Positions 32,659-42,943 are shown, counted from the stretch's first letter. The stretch: DNA of 64,000 bases from JAUVXJ01 sp964433755 (GCA_964433755.1 CAYSSR010000001.1:496001-560000); one strand, 5' to 3'. Notes: generated from the sequence alone by a model not told the origin. Numbers and translations are program-made.

Positions 32659-35634
32659 CTAAGGAGCGATTCGGATCTCTTCCAGCAAGAGTCGGTCCCC
32701 TTCCAACCTTTGGTCGTCCACAAAGATGGAAAGCCGCTCTCCAGTCGTTGCGTCGTACATGCCGATCTCGATGACGTAGGCACCCGGAGGTGCCTCGGGA
32801 TCCACGACGATCTCGTAGCGATCAGTGATGACCTCTCCTGGTAGCCAACTCGTCGTGGGAGCCTCCCCACCCAGGGGGATGCTGTCGGCCTGGCCCCAGA
32901 CCCGTTCGTCTACGTCCAACAGGTGGGTGAACACCGTGTAGGAGACATCCATTTCCTCCAGAGCCTGCCAGTAGAGGGTGAACTCCAAGGGTCCATCTGG
33001 CGCGACTTGATCCACGAGCAGGTCATAGCCCACGAAGAGCACACCGTCCCCGATTCTGGCCTCCATGGGGAACTCAGGGGCCGGAGCAGCGAAGTCGCGC
33101 GATCGGCCCTGCACATCGAGATGGCCTAGCTGCCGCTCTACTATCACCCGGCCGTCCTCCAGGACCTGCAAGAGAAGGTCGTGGCGATCCTGCGGTGCGT
33201 CTGGAGGCAGAACCAGATCGTGCCAGTCTCTGAGCACTTCGCCTTCGTCCCACTCCGTGGTGGGGTATGTTCCATCCACAGGGCGCTCTTCTTGCTCGAA
33301 CCATACGACACCCTCCTGGTCGACCAACTGCAACGACAGGAGGTAGTCGTTTTGCACATCCTCGGCCGCGCGCCAATAGAGGGCCAGCCTCACTGTCTCC
33401 CCAGGGCTGGCCTCGGTCACGGACAAGTCGTAGCCCAGGAGTTCGAGGCCGGGGGCCACATCCCTGTTGGCGGGGGCGAGAGGCTCCGTGGGCTCAACGT
33501 CGGGTGGTGTCAGGGGCTGGACGACTTCCATGGTGCCTGCAGCCACACTGCTCTTGAACGAACCCGACTCCACGTCGAGGACCTGGAGTCTGTCCATGGT
33601 CTCGGCGTCGTACACCACCACCTCTATAGAGTACACACCGGGCGGAGTGGCTGCCACGCAGGGAAGGCTGTAGTAGTCGATCTCGAGCTGCTCGGCCGAC
33701 CATCTGGACGTGGGTTCGAGGTTGTTGCTCAGGAGCAGCTTGTCCACCTGGCCGACAGCTCGTCCCCGGCTGTCCAAGAGGTAGACGCCTACTTTGTAGT
33801 TCCTGTCCAGGTCTCGCAGGGCCTCCCATTGCAGGACTACCCATCCCTCCTTGCCAGAAGGCAGCACCTTGCTCTCCACTTCCTCGACCGAGCTCGTCGC
33901 GTGCACGGACGACCCGCCGAAAGCTACCCCTTCCAGCCGCAGGTCCGCCCCGAAATCGAGCCCTAGTTCCTCGAAAGAGTCCGCGATGGAGAACTGAGGC
34001 GAGCCAGGCAGTGTATAGGTCACGAGATCGAAGCTCTCGTACGTTTGGCAACGTACTAGGCGACCGTACTTCCTGAAGAGGAAATCGAGCAGTCCTTTGG
34101 GGTCAGAGTTGAGGGAGAGGTAGGCCTCTTCCAGGACGTAGTGCTTCCACTCAATCACCGCGGCCTGACGGTACCCCTGACAGATCTCTGCCAATTCCTC
34201 GGGAGCGGTGGACTCGTCCACGGTCAGGGTGTACTGGGGCTCGGGGCCATCGTAGAGAAAACCCACCTCGTAGTAGGGCAGGTTGCGCGGCCGCAGGGTG
34301 GAGGCGGGCAGGATCCAGAGACCGTCCGGTATGCGGGTATCGTTCATCACCGCTGCTGCTTCCATGTAGTCGCTGCCGATGATCACGCCGTTGTCGAGGC
34401 GCCGCTGCCACGGGTGGAAGTAGTCCTTGACACTCAAGATGGTGGTGGCGACCAGTACGAAGGACAGGACTGCCCAGGATGTCGCTCGGGCCCCTCTCCA
34501 AGGCAGACTCGCCTGAAGCCAGTCCTTTACACGCTCCGTTCCCAGCGCACAGAACAGACACAGTGGCGGTAGAGCGCCTATGCCCCGATGGAAGTGAGGA
34601 AGGGCCTCCGCAGTGAAGGCGCCGGGCAGGGCCATGACCAGGAACCAGACCACCACGAACAGGTAGTTGGCCTGTCGCCACTTCCAGAGCGCGATAGCCA
34701 GCCCAACCAGAAAACAGAGTGAGCTTATGGGGTCCAGCACCGCCCTCTGTCCCGGGTTGCGGTCGAATTGGGGATCGCCGCGAAAGTTGAACATACCCAT
34801 GGTCTTGACCAGAGCCACGCCGAAGGCCTGGACAGGCGAGCCGCGTCCCCAGTCTGGATTCAAGATGGAGACGTGCATCTCACGCGCGAAGAAGATATCT
34901 GGGTAGACAACGGCGTAGATGCCCAGGGGTAGACAGATGATGGCTGCCACTAGCGCCACCAGGACCAGGTTCACGAAGTGGTGCCGGCGGAAGTCCCGGC
35001 TGGCGAGGACCCAGCCTCCGAAGAACAAAGTGAGGAGGATGGGCAGAAAGCGCGCCCCCCGGTAGGAGTAGAGGCTGGCTCCCAGCAGCAGGCCGCAGAT
35101 CAGGAACCAACGCTTGCTCCCAGTGCGTATCCCTTTCCAGAGGAAGTAGATCACGGCACACGAAAAGAGCGGCAGGCTCACCACCTCCAGCCCGGCGCGG
35201 CTGTAGATGATATGCCAGTACGACGTGGCCACGAAGAAGGCGGACAGGAGTGGTAGCAGGGACGGCGGGCTCTCCTCGCGGGCCAAGAGCTCCTTGGCCA
35301 GCCAGAAGACCACGGGAATGGCCAGGACGCCGATGAACGCTGAGACGAAGCGGATGGCCCAGAGGCTGACGCCCCAGATAGCGAAGGAGAGAGCCACCAG
35401 GTAGGTGTGCATGGGCTCTTCCCCGTAGTCCTCTGTGATGAATAGTGGCAGCTCTTCACCCCGCAGGATGCGCTTTCCGCCGAGGCCATCGGCGCCTTCG
35501 TCACCGCTCAAGCCGACAGGTATGGAGTCCAACTGGTAGAAGCGCAGGAGACACGCCAACAGGACGAGCAGCGCGAGGCACACGTACTCTCTCTTTCTGA
35601 AACTCAGTCCGTTCCATCTCTGGATCAGGGACAT
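32659..35634 (-). CDS. PMT/GT39-like glycosyltransferase with three C-terminal beta domains (paralog 1)
   Basis: 991 aa from ATG 35634 (AAGGAAGG eight bases upstream). About ten N-terminal membrane helices; the first extracytoplasmic loop has the acidic pair Asp45-Glu46 (GLSGDEGADG), as expected for GT-C enzymes using a polyprenyl-phosphate sugar. After residue about 430 come an IPDGLWILPAST segment and three beta-sandwich modules sharing LYW.A, YTVFTHLLD, PTT.W..GE and IEIGMYDATTGERL. The modules lie outside the membrane and may hold the acceptor. It is one of four paralogs in the operon. The acceptor is unknown. Confidence 0.85.
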   Translation of the reverse strand: MSLIQRWNGLSFRKREYVCLALLVLLACLLRFYQLDSIPVGLSGDEGADGLGGKRILRGEELPLFITEDYGEEPMHTYLVALSFAIWGVSLWAIRFVSAFIGVLAIPVVFWLAKELLAREESPPSLLPLLSAFFVATSYWHIIYSRAGLEVVSLPLFSCAVIYFLWKGIRTGSKRWFLICGLLLGASLYSYRGARFLPILLTLFFGGWVLASRDFRRHHFVNLVLVALVAAIICLPLGIYAVVYPDIFFAREMHVSILNPDWGRGSPVQAFGVALVKTMGMFNFRGDPQFDRNPGQRAVLDPISSLCFLVGLAIALWKWRQANYLFVVVWFLVMALPGAFTAEALPHFHRGIGALPPLCLFCALGTERVKDWLQASLPWRGARATSWAVLSFVLVATTILSVKDYFHPWQRRLDNGVIIGSDYMEAAAVMNDTRIPDGLWILPASTLRPRNLPYYEVGFLYDGPEPQYTLTVDESTAPEELAEICQGYRQAAVIEWKHYVLEEAYLSLNSDPKGLLDFLFRKYGRLVRCQTYESFDLVTYTLPGSPQFSIADSFEELGLDFGADLRLEGVAFGGSSVHATSSVEEVESKVLPSGKEGWVVLQWEALRDLDRNYKVGVYLLDSRGRAVGQVDKLLLSNNLEPTSRWSAEQLEIDYYSLPCVAATPPGVYSIEVVVYDAETMDRLQVLDVESGSFKSSVAAGTMEVVQPLTPPDVEPTEPLAPANRDVAPGLELLGYDLSVTEASPGETVRLALYWRAAEDVQNDYLLSLQLVDQEGVVWFEQEERPVDGTYPTTEWDEGEVLRDWHDLVLPPDAPQDRHDLLLQVLEDGRVIVERQLGHLDVQGRSRDFAAPAPEFPMEARIGDGVLFVGYDLLVDQVAPDGPLEFTLYWQALEEMDVSYTVFTHLLDVDERVWGQADSIPLGGEAPTTSWLPGEVITDRYEIVVDPEAPPGAYVIEIGMYDATTGERLSIFVDDQRLEGDRLLLEEIRIAP

Positions 35635-35670
35635 CCGCATCGCCTTCCTTCGTTCGCTCAGACTCCGGGT

Positions 35671-38595
35671 CTACCGAGCGATACTCACGCTGTTCAACAG
35701 GATCCGGTCACCCTGGACGATGCCCTGACCATCGTACACCGGCAGTCGTTCCATGGTATCCGGGTCGTACATTCCTATCTCCACGGTGTATTCGCCTTCC
35801 AGAACCTCTGGGTCCAGGGCTATCTCGTAGGCATCCGTGACGACCTCTCCCTCGACCCAGCTCGTGGTTGGAGCATCACCGCCCACCGGCGGGCTGTCAA
35901 CCTGTCCTCGGACCACGTTGTTGGCGTCCAGGACGTGGGTGAACACTGTATAGGAGGTGGTCATCTCGGCCAGACACTGCCAGTACAGGGTCAATCGGAC
36001 GGGTTGCATGGCCTCCACGGTGTCCTCCAGGTCGTATCCCAGAAGCCGCACTCCGTCACCGAGGCGCAGATCGAGTCTGTGCTCCATGGGTGGGACGTCG
36101 TAGGACCTGGATCTGCCTGAGACCTGCACCGTGCCCAGGTCCACTCGTTGCACAAGTTGCCCATCTGCCGTCAGTCCAACAGAGAGTCGGTAGCTCCCAC
36201 TGGGAGTCTGTGGGTCCACGACCGCTTCGTGCCAGTCGCGGATGATCTCCCCGATCTCCCAGTCTGTGGTGGGATAGTCTCCATACGCTGGTCTGCTCTC
36301 CTCCTGGGCCCAGACGTTTTCTTGGTTATCTGAGAGCTGCACCACGACGACGTAGTCACGAGACACGTCCTGGAGAGCCTTCCAGTAGAGTGCCACCTCC
36401 ATCTCGTCGCCAGGGTTCAACTCACCGCGCGGCAGGTCGAAACCCAGCAATCTCACTCCTGGGGCCATCACTCCGCCGCTGATTCTGAAAGCCGGCTCGA
36501 CGACGGGCGGTGTGTCTGGCTGGACGATCCTCAGTTGGCCAATCGTGTAGCTATGCCCTTCCGTTTCACCGGTCTGGCCTTGGAGAGCAAGCCTCTCCAT
36601 GGTCGTCGCATCGTAGACCACGACTTCGATATCGTATTCCCCAGGAGGCGTGCCCGGCAAGCTGGGCAGGACGTAGTAGTCGATCTCCACCTGGCCCTGT
36701 TCCCACTCCGAGGTCAGACGCATGTGGTTGCTGAGGAGGGCTTTGTCAACCTGCCCCACGACTCGGTCTTTGGTGTCGAGCAGGGTGACCGCCACCTTGT
36801 AGTCACGGTCCAGGTTGGTCAGGGCGCGCCACTTGAGCGCTACCCAGGCCTCTCCGCCAGAGGGCAGCGCATCTCCCTGTGCTTCCGTCGTGCCACGGAC
36901 CCCGAAGTCCACAGACGTGAGCAGCAGTTGGCCACCAAAGTCAGCGGAGACAGGCTCCAGCGAGTCCGCGATGGAGAACTCGCTGGACGCCGGCAGATCC
37001 CAGACCTGGACGTCGAATCCGTCGAATTCGTATTGCCCAAGCTGTTGACCCTGCTTGCCCAGCAGAAAAGGTGCCAGCTGTTTGGGATCGGCGTCGATGT
37101 AGTTGTAAGCTTGCTCCAGAACGTAGTCCTCGTAGTCAACGAGGAAGGCCCTGGAGGCTCCCTGGCTCAGGTCGGATAGCTCGGCGGCCGCCGTCGCCTC
37201 ATCCAGGCGCAGGAAGTGAAGAGGCGCTTGGCCCCGATAGAGAAACTCTACCGTGTGGTGACCCGCTTCGTCGTGGGGTGAAGAGAGCGCGCTGATAGGC
37301 AGTATCCACACCCCATCGGGGTCATCCAGCTCGTTCATGGCCGTGGCCAGATCGACGAACTTGCCGTCGAAGTAGTGGTCGCGCAAATCCGGGTTGCCGG
37401 CCCATACGAAGAAGTAGTCACGGACGGTGAGGGCTGTACTCGTGATCATTACCGCGACCACGCAGAGCGATGCGAGGACTCTGGCCCTGGAGGAGGGTCT
37501 CCTGGTCTGCAGCCAGCGCCACAGCGTCTGCACGCCCAGCGCCGGAAAGACGCAGGCCGCAGGGAGGGCACCGATGGAGCGGGAGAAGTGAGGCACGTCC
37601 CTGGGCGGCGTGAGAATGGGGGGCAAGGTCAAGACTACGAGCCAGAGCAGGAGCAGGGAGTGGGGTCGCTCCCGCCACCTCGTCAAGCTAACACCCAGCC
37701 CAACGAAGAAGAAGACGGAGGTCAAGACATCGAAAGCGGGGCGACCCGGAAGGTTATGCCGCCAGTAGGGATCGCCTCGCACGTTGTAGGTGCCCAGCAC
37801 ATTGATGCTGCTCTGAATGAAGGAACGCAGGGGGCCCTGGGGGTTCTTCTCCGGGTTGAAGATGGAGACCTCGCTGGCCCGGCGAAGGAAGACGTCGGAA
37901 TCGGTGAGGTAGTAGGCGGCCAGAGGGGCGAAGACCATCACGGCTACCAGGAGGCAGACTGCGATCCTGGTTCCATACTCTCGCCAGAAGCCCTTCTCCA
38001 CTACGGAGCGGAAACCGAGATAGCACAGGATCAAGATGGGCAGGAATCTCAACGCCTGATACGTGTACAGGCTGGCCCCCAAGGCCAATCCCGTCCACAC
38101 AAACTCGCGCCAGCGCTGCGTCGTCAGTCCTCGCCACAGGAAGTACAAGGTGAGCACCACGAATAGGGGGCAGAGGATGATCTCCCATCCCAGCCTGCTG
38201 TAGCTTACGTGCCAGTAGGAGACGGCAAGCCAGGAACTAGCCAGCAGTCCGGCAGCACGTGAGTTGAGCAACTGCCTGACTAACAGGTGCAGCAGGGGAA
38301 TGGTAATCGTGCCCACGAGGGCGGAGAGCAGCTTGATGGCTAGTGGTGTGGAGCCGAGCAGCTTGAAGAAGGCAGCCAGCAGGTACATGTACATGGGCTC
38401 GATGCCGCCCCAACTCTCCGCGAAGAAGATGGGGCGCTCGCCCGCCAGGATACGATTGGCGGCTGCTCCTTTGTACGCGGTGTCGCCGGCCAGGCCAGGA
38501 GGGGTCTCCTGGAGCCCGTATAGACGCAGGCCAGCTGCCATAAGAACGATGAGAGCCAGGAGCAGCAGTTCACGTCTGGAGAAGGGCAGACTCAT
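35671..38595 (-). CDS. PMT/GT39-like glycosyltransferase with three C-terminal beta domains (paralog 2)
   Basis: 974 aa from ATG 38595 (MSLPFSRRELLLLAL), chosen because it aligns with the starts of the paralogs; an in-frame GTG at 38649 with AGGG upstream would add 18 residues. The architecture is as in paralog 1: multiple membrane helices, DPDGVWILPISA, then three beta modules (last motif VEIGMYDPDTMERL). The first loop reads GLAGDTAYKG: Asp38 is kept, but Thr39 replaces the Glu found in the other three paralogs. That could alter metal or donor binding or mark a specialised copy. Confidence 0.84.
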   Translation of the reverse strand: MSLPFSRRELLLLALIVLMAAGLRLYGLQETPPGLAGDTAYKGAAANRILAGERPIFFAESWGGIEPMYMYLLAAFFKLLGSTPLAIKLLSALVGTITIPLLHLLVRQLLNSRAAGLLASSWLAVSYWHVSYSRLGWEIILCPLFVVLTLYFLWRGLTTQRWREFVWTGLALGASLYTYQALRFLPILILCYLGFRSVVEKGFWREYGTRIAVCLLVAVMVFAPLAAYYLTDSDVFLRRASEVSIFNPEKNPQGPLRSFIQSSINVLGTYNVRGDPYWRHNLPGRPAFDVLTSVFFFVGLGVSLTRWRERPHSLLLLWLVVLTLPPILTPPRDVPHFSRSIGALPAACVFPALGVQTLWRWLQTRRPSSRARVLASLCVVAVMITSTALTVRDYFFVWAGNPDLRDHYFDGKFVDLATAMNELDDPDGVWILPISALSSPHDEAGHHTVEFLYRGQAPLHFLRLDEATAAAELSDLSQGASRAFLVDYEDYVLEQAYNYIDADPKQLAPFLLGKQGQQLGQYEFDGFDVQVWDLPASSEFSIADSLEPVSADFGGQLLLTSVDFGVRGTTEAQGDALPSGGEAWVALKWRALTNLDRDYKVAVTLLDTKDRVVGQVDKALLSNHMRLTSEWEQGQVEIDYYVLPSLPGTPPGEYDIEVVVYDATTMERLALQGQTGETEGHSYTIGQLRIVQPDTPPVVEPAFRISGGVMAPGVRLLGFDLPRGELNPGDEMEVALYWKALQDVSRDYVVVVQLSDNQENVWAQEESRPAYGDYPTTDWEIGEIIRDWHEAVVDPQTPSGSYRLSVGLTADGQLVQRVDLGTVQVSGRSRSYDVPPMEHRLDLRLGDGVRLLGYDLEDTVEAMQPVRLTLYWQCLAEMTTSYTVFTHVLDANNVVRGQVDSPPVGGDAPTTSWVEGEVVTDAYEIALDPEVLEGEYTVEIGMYDPDTMERLPVYDGQGIVQGDRILLNSVSIAR

Positions 38596-38655
38596 GCTCC
38601 TCTCGCGACCTCCGTTGTGCTGCGCCAGAACGTACCACGAGGCGCCCACATAGCC

Positions 38656-40767
38656 CTAAGCCGCCTGCCTTTCTTCCACGTCTTCAGACCTGGGCGCATG
38701 CTCCACACGTTTGCCGAGAAGGAAGCCGCAAATCCAGTAGACCAGGACACCGAGGTTGACGAGCGCATTGGCGTACTTCAGAGGCTCGGTGAGCCATTCC
38801 TGCTCCAGTACGCCCAGCATGTCCAGGAGGGCGGCGTCGTGCAGGCACATGTTGGCCAGAAAGGTCAGGGAGAGGATCACGTAGATGATCCTCCACCGTC
38901 GCTGAGTGTACAGGGCCAGCGCCAGGAACGGAAGCACCGAGAAGGCGTATGTCTCGTGCACCTGGGTGAGGGACATGTAGCAGCCGAAGCCCAGGAACGC
39001 AGCCACGACGGGGACGGCGGACTCGTCCCTGTCCCTCCACAGCCTCCACAGGCCCAATGCGTAGAGCAGGCCCAGCAGCGCGAGGCCGATGGTCCTGGGG
39101 GTGATCAGGGGTCCGAGAGCAGGAAGCTGCGAGAGGGGTCCCGCCGTGTCGCCCACCTCTGCCCCCAGGCCAAGGACCCACCACAGGTTGTGGGCGCCCA
39201 TGGTCGTGTAAGCGGGCAGGCCCGGGATGTCCAGATGGCCGATGGACAGCAGGTAACCTACCAGGCTATCCCCGGTCCCCCGGAAGAAGAAGGGTGAGAA
39301 GATGAGGATTACAGTCACTCCTGCGGTGATCAGCCCCTTCAGCACTGCGCGCGTTCCCAGTTGGCGCCAGGTGAGAAAGAGGATCAGGGGCAGAAAGAGG
39401 GCGCCTTGCGGCTTGCTCAGGGCGGCCAGAGCAATGCTGAACCATGCTCCAACCACACGCTTCTCCAGGATCAGAACCACGGCCAGCACGGCGAACAACG
39501 AATGGATGGCGTCAGCCTGCCCTCCGTAGGCCGAATCGAAGAGGATGGCAGGATTGAAGAGATAGACGGCCATGGAGATCAAGGCGACTCGCTGGCTGGT
39601 CCTCCTGCGCAGGAAGATGAAGATGATGCCACCGGTGGCCAGGTTGGCGACAATCATTGGCAGCTTCATCATGGAATAGAAGAGAAGCGTGGTCTGCGCC
39701 AGTGGGAGAGGAAAGTCAGGCGTGAACAGTCGCTGGTATAGGGAGCCAACGAAGGAAAAGAGGTATGGAATGAAGGGCAGATAGTTGATAGGCTCCACCT
39801 GCGGGTGGGGCAGATACGCGGTGTGAAGTCCACCAGTGGTCAGCTTCCAGGCCCAGAGCATGTAGATGCCCAGGTCCCCCACGAAGCCAGGCGTGGGCGC
39901 TAGCGCCAGATTGCAGGCCAGGGCCAGCAGCAAGACGCCCAGCACCGGTTTGTACCGCGCAGGCTCCAGGGCGGGCCCTTGGAATCGACCCGCCAGCTTC
40001 GCGAGCAACCAGTGCAGAACCACCGCTACTACCGCCGCGCCACCCAGTAGAGTAAGCACCAGGAGCGAGACGTAAGTCAGGTACTGGCGGTGCAAGGCGG
40101 TGACGAAACCCAGCGTGACTACAAGAGGCAAGCTGCACCAGAAGGAGAGGGAGTGTGAAGCGCCCATCCAGCGCAGGAAGAGAAACAGAAATAGCACCGA
40201 TGCCAGCAAGACGAGCAGTGTGAGAGGCGAGGGGAGGACGACGACCCCTCCACCAGCCGGTTCGATGCTGATGCGGCTGATCAGCAGGCCGAGCTGCCGC
40301 GAGTCGTGCTCAGGTGAGAAGACCTCTGGCTCGATCTCCACGAGCACGTTCCCCGACCAGTCTATCATGGAGGCGGGGATGGGGAACACGTACTCGGCCA
40401 TGCCATCTTCGGCTACGAAAGAGGCGAGGTGGTGATCGTTGAGCCACACCTCCACCTGGGGGACGGGTTGCCCTTCAGGCCGGTAGCCGCTGGCGTAGAG
40501 GGAGAGGGTCCAGCTCTGCCCGGAACCGAGTCCCGGGAATCTGACGGAGGCGTGAGGCCCTGTCCATCGGTAGTCGTCGGCCGCGCTGCTCTCTCTCTGG
40601 TAGAAGCCTGTGATGTAGAGGTCGTCGTCGGCCTTCACCGCTCCGATGTCCAGCGAGTAGGTGGCGTCCCATTGATACGCAAGGAACACCATCGCCAGCG
40701 TGAACCCCAGAAGGGGAAAAAGCCATCGGCTCGACAGTGAGTGCCTGGTCAACGTTTGCCCTCCCAT
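38656..40767 (-). CDS. GT-C-like membrane glycosyltransferase with extracytoplasmic N-terminal domain
   Basis: 703 aa from ATG 40767; a TTG at 40755 with GGGAGG upstream is a possible start. One membrane helix (about 10-30), then a beta domain (about 35-170) paralogous to that of the protein at 30197-32635 (GLGSGQSWTLSLYASGYRP, EPEVFSPE). It is followed by about twelve membrane segments. The block YGGQADAIHSLFAVLAVVLI is typical of DUF2029/mannosyltransferase-type GT-C proteins, and LSKPQGALFLPLILF and TQVHETYAFSVLP are conserved loops of that group. It ends with a short charged tail. Probably transfers a sugar from a polyprenyl carrier outside the membrane. Confidence 0.82.
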   Translation of the reverse strand: MGGQTLTRHSLSSRWLFPLLGFTLAMVFLAYQWDATYSLDIGAVKADDDLYITGFYQRESSAADDYRWTGPHASVRFPGLGSGQSWTLSLYASGYRPEGQPVPQVEVWLNDHHLASFVAEDGMAEYVFPIPASMIDWSGNVLVEIEPEVFSPEHDSRQLGLLISRISIEPAGGGVVVLPSPLTLLVLLASVLFLFLFLRWMGASHSLSFWCSLPLVVTLGFVTALHRQYLTYVSLLVLTLLGGAAVVAVVLHWLLAKLAGRFQGPALEPARYKPVLGVLLLALACNLALAPTPGFVGDLGIYMLWAWKLTTGGLHTAYLPHPQVEPINYLPFIPYLFSFVGSLYQRLFTPDFPLPLAQTTLLFYSMMKLPMIVANLATGGIIFIFLRRRTSQRVALISMAVYLFNPAILFDSAYGGQADAIHSLFAVLAVVLILEKRVVGAWFSIALAALSKPQGALFLPLILFLTWRQLGTRAVLKGLITAGVTVILIFSPFFFRGTGDSLVGYLLSIGHLDIPGLPAYTTMGAHNLWWVLGLGAEVGDTAGPLSQLPALGPLITPRTIGLALLGLLYALGLWRLWRDRDESAVPVVAAFLGFGCYMSLTQVHETYAFSVLPFLALALYTQRRWRIIYVILSLTFLANMCLHDAALLDMLGVLEQEWLTEPLKYANALVNLGVLVYWICGFLLGKRVEHAPRSEDVEERQAA

Positions 40768-40792
40768 GGAGAGCGAGGTGGGAAGATTGATC

Positions 40793-42919
40793 TCATGGAC
40801 CTCCCCCTGCTTCCACACCGGGCCTCCGGTCCAGCGCCCCATCACTAGACGCGATGCTACCTACAAGAGAGCTTCTGTTCTGGTCTGTGGCAGGGGGCGG
40901 AGACTCCAGTCCGTCTTCCACGTCGGCGGGGTAGATAGATACGTGTATACTATACCCGTCCCCCGTCGGTTCAGGCAACCCCGCGAGGCTGTAGTACGAT
41001 ACCTCCTGCTGGCCCACTTCCCACTGGCTCGTAGGTTGGTCCTCTTGGCTGAGCAGGAGTCTTTGGACGTTGACTGCGGTCCCTCCTGACGCATCGGTCA
41101 GGGTTACCTCTACAGCGTGGTCGACGTCCGGGTGTGCGTCTGCCTGCCATCTGAGCGCCACCCAGGCCTGTCCTGAATCAGGTGGGCCAAGACCGGAGTC
41201 CAGGCCGGTCAGGCTCAGACCTTGGCCGAAGTCTATCTCCAGGGGTTCCAGTTCGGAAGGGAAAGAGAAGACCACGTCGTCTGGTAGCTGGTAGATCAGC
41301 ACGTTGAACCCATCCAAGTGTTGGGTCTCCAGCTCTACGCCGTGCTTGCCAAGGAGGAAGGGCAGAAGGCCCTTCCAATCGGCGTAGAGGTCGTACCAGG
41401 GCTGTGCTGGCCAGTCGGCTGTTCTCTGGAGCACCCACGCCGTCTCGCTGCCCTGGCAGGCCGCGGTGAGCTCCTGGGCCAGCGTCGCCTCGTCGAGATG
41501 TACGTAGCGGTGGGGTGCCTCACCCTGGTAGAGGAAGTCGAGAACGTAGTAGGCCATTCTCTGTTCGCCGTGGGGGCCGAGAGGGACGATCCACACCGAG
41601 TGAGGCTCGGCCAGTTCTTCCATCACAGTGGCCGTCTCCACCATCCGTGGATCGAAGGCTTTGATCAGTTCGATCTCCTCCACCTGTGGGGCGAAGTAGT
41701 CCCGGTAGGCGAGCGTGGCAGTGACGAGAAGGCAGCCCGACACGAGAATGGCGAGCAGGATCCGGGCCTTGGAGGACCAGGCTCGGCCCTTGAGTACAGA
41801 CCAGGCAGACTCCACTCCCAGGGCGGGGAAGACGTAAGCCACGGGCAGAGTGCCGATGGCCCGCAGCGAGTGGGGCAGCTCAGGATAGGTGAGAATGGCG
41901 GGCAGCAACATGGTCAAGAACCAGAGGAGACAGAAGCTGTAGGACAAACCTCGCCAGCGGCGAAGACATACGGCGAGGCCGACGAGGGCACAGGCGAGAG
42001 TGAAGAGCTCGAAAGCCGGGCGACCAACGGGGTTGTGCCTGGTGTTGGGATCGGCCAGGAAGCCGAACATGCCGAGCTGGCGCAAGGTGTTCTCCGCCAG
42101 CAGGCTGGCGAGGGGCTTCTCGTCCAGAGCTCCGAAGACGGAAACCCCGGACCGGACCAGAAGACTCCCGGGGTCGGCTACGAAGTGCGCGCCCAGGGGT
42201 GCGAAGACGACCACGAAACAGATCGTGAAGGCCCCAAAAGCGGCGATGGGCAAAGTGCGGGGGGCGGTGGGGTCCGATGCGCCGTTCTGCGTGCGAGCGC
42301 TGCCTCTACTTCTTCTGACGGCCTGGGCCAGGAATGGAAGGAGCAATAGAGGAAGGAAGCGACTCGGCGTGTAGGTGTAGAAGGCCAGCGCGAAGCAGCA
42401 TCCGGAGAGAGCGAACCACACCAGGACCCTACGCGAAGGGAGCCCATTCCAGCCCCGCCACAGCAGGTAGAACGACAGCGAGACGAACAGGGGAAGCAGG
42501 ACTCCCCTGAAGCCCAGGCGACTGAAGTTGATGTGCCAGTACGACGTGGCCAGCCAGAGGCTGGCGAGGAGAGCTATGAGCCGGGCCTGGCGCTCGGTTC
42601 GCTGGAAGACCTCCTTGACCAGGAGGTAGGCCACCGGAATGGTGACTGTCCCCGCCAGGGCGGCCACGACACGGACGGCCACAGGGGTCCGGCCCAGGAA
42701 GGCGATGGACAGGGCGACGAGGTAGATAAACAGAGGCTCCCGTGTCCCGTAGAAGATACTCAGGTGGCCGTCGAGGACGCGGAGGGCCTCGAGCCCATTG
42801 GCGGCCTCATCCCTCCACAGGCCGATCGGTATCTCATTGAGGCGGTAGAAGCGGAAGAAACCAGCGACGATGAGCAGGAGAACGACGGCGACGAGGTCTG
42901 GCCTGGTTACTTTTCTCAT
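40793..42919 (-). CDS. PMT/GT39-like glycosyltransferase, short paralog with one beta domain (paralog 3)
   Basis: 708 aa from ATG 42919 (GGGGA seven bases upstream; GTG 42940 possible). The membrane region matches the other paralogs, including Asp37-Glu38 (GLWRDEAANG) and HSVWIVPLGP. Only one beta module follows (about 560-670), and the protein ends in a Pro/Ser/Gly-rich tail (DGALDRRPGVEAGGGP) where paralogs 1, 2 and 4 have two further modules. This looks like loss of about 270 residues by truncation, yet the frame is open and the gene is tightly packed in the operon. Confidence 0.84.
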   Translation of the reverse strand: MRKVTRPDLVAVVLLLIVAGFFRFYRLNEIPIGLWRDEAANGLEALRVLDGHLSIFYGTREPLFIYLVALSIAFLGRTPVAVRVVAALAGTVTIPVAYLLVKEVFQRTERQARLIALLASLWLATSYWHINFSRLGFRGVLLPLFVSLSFYLLWRGWNGLPSRRVLVWFALSGCCFALAFYTYTPSRFLPLLLLPFLAQAVRRSRGSARTQNGASDPTAPRTLPIAAFGAFTICFVVVFAPLGAHFVADPGSLLVRSGVSVFGALDEKPLASLLAENTLRQLGMFGFLADPNTRHNPVGRPAFELFTLACALVGLAVCLRRWRGLSYSFCLLWFLTMLLPAILTYPELPHSLRAIGTLPVAYVFPALGVESAWSVLKGRAWSSKARILLAILVSGCLLVTATLAYRDYFAPQVEEIELIKAFDPRMVETATVMEELAEPHSVWIVPLGPHGEQRMAYYVLDFLYQGEAPHRYVHLDEATLAQELTAACQGSETAWVLQRTADWPAQPWYDLYADWKGLLPFLLGKHGVELETQHLDGFNVLIYQLPDDVVFSFPSELEPLEIDFGQGLSLTGLDSGLGPPDSGQAWVALRWQADAHPDVDHAVEVTLTDASGGTAVNVQRLLLSQEDQPTSQWEVGQQEVSYYSLAGLPEPTGDGYSIHVSIYPADVEDGLESPPPATDQNRSSLVGSIASSDGALDRRPGVEAGGGP

Positions 42920-42943
42920 CGAGGGTCCCCGAGAGAGCACTAG

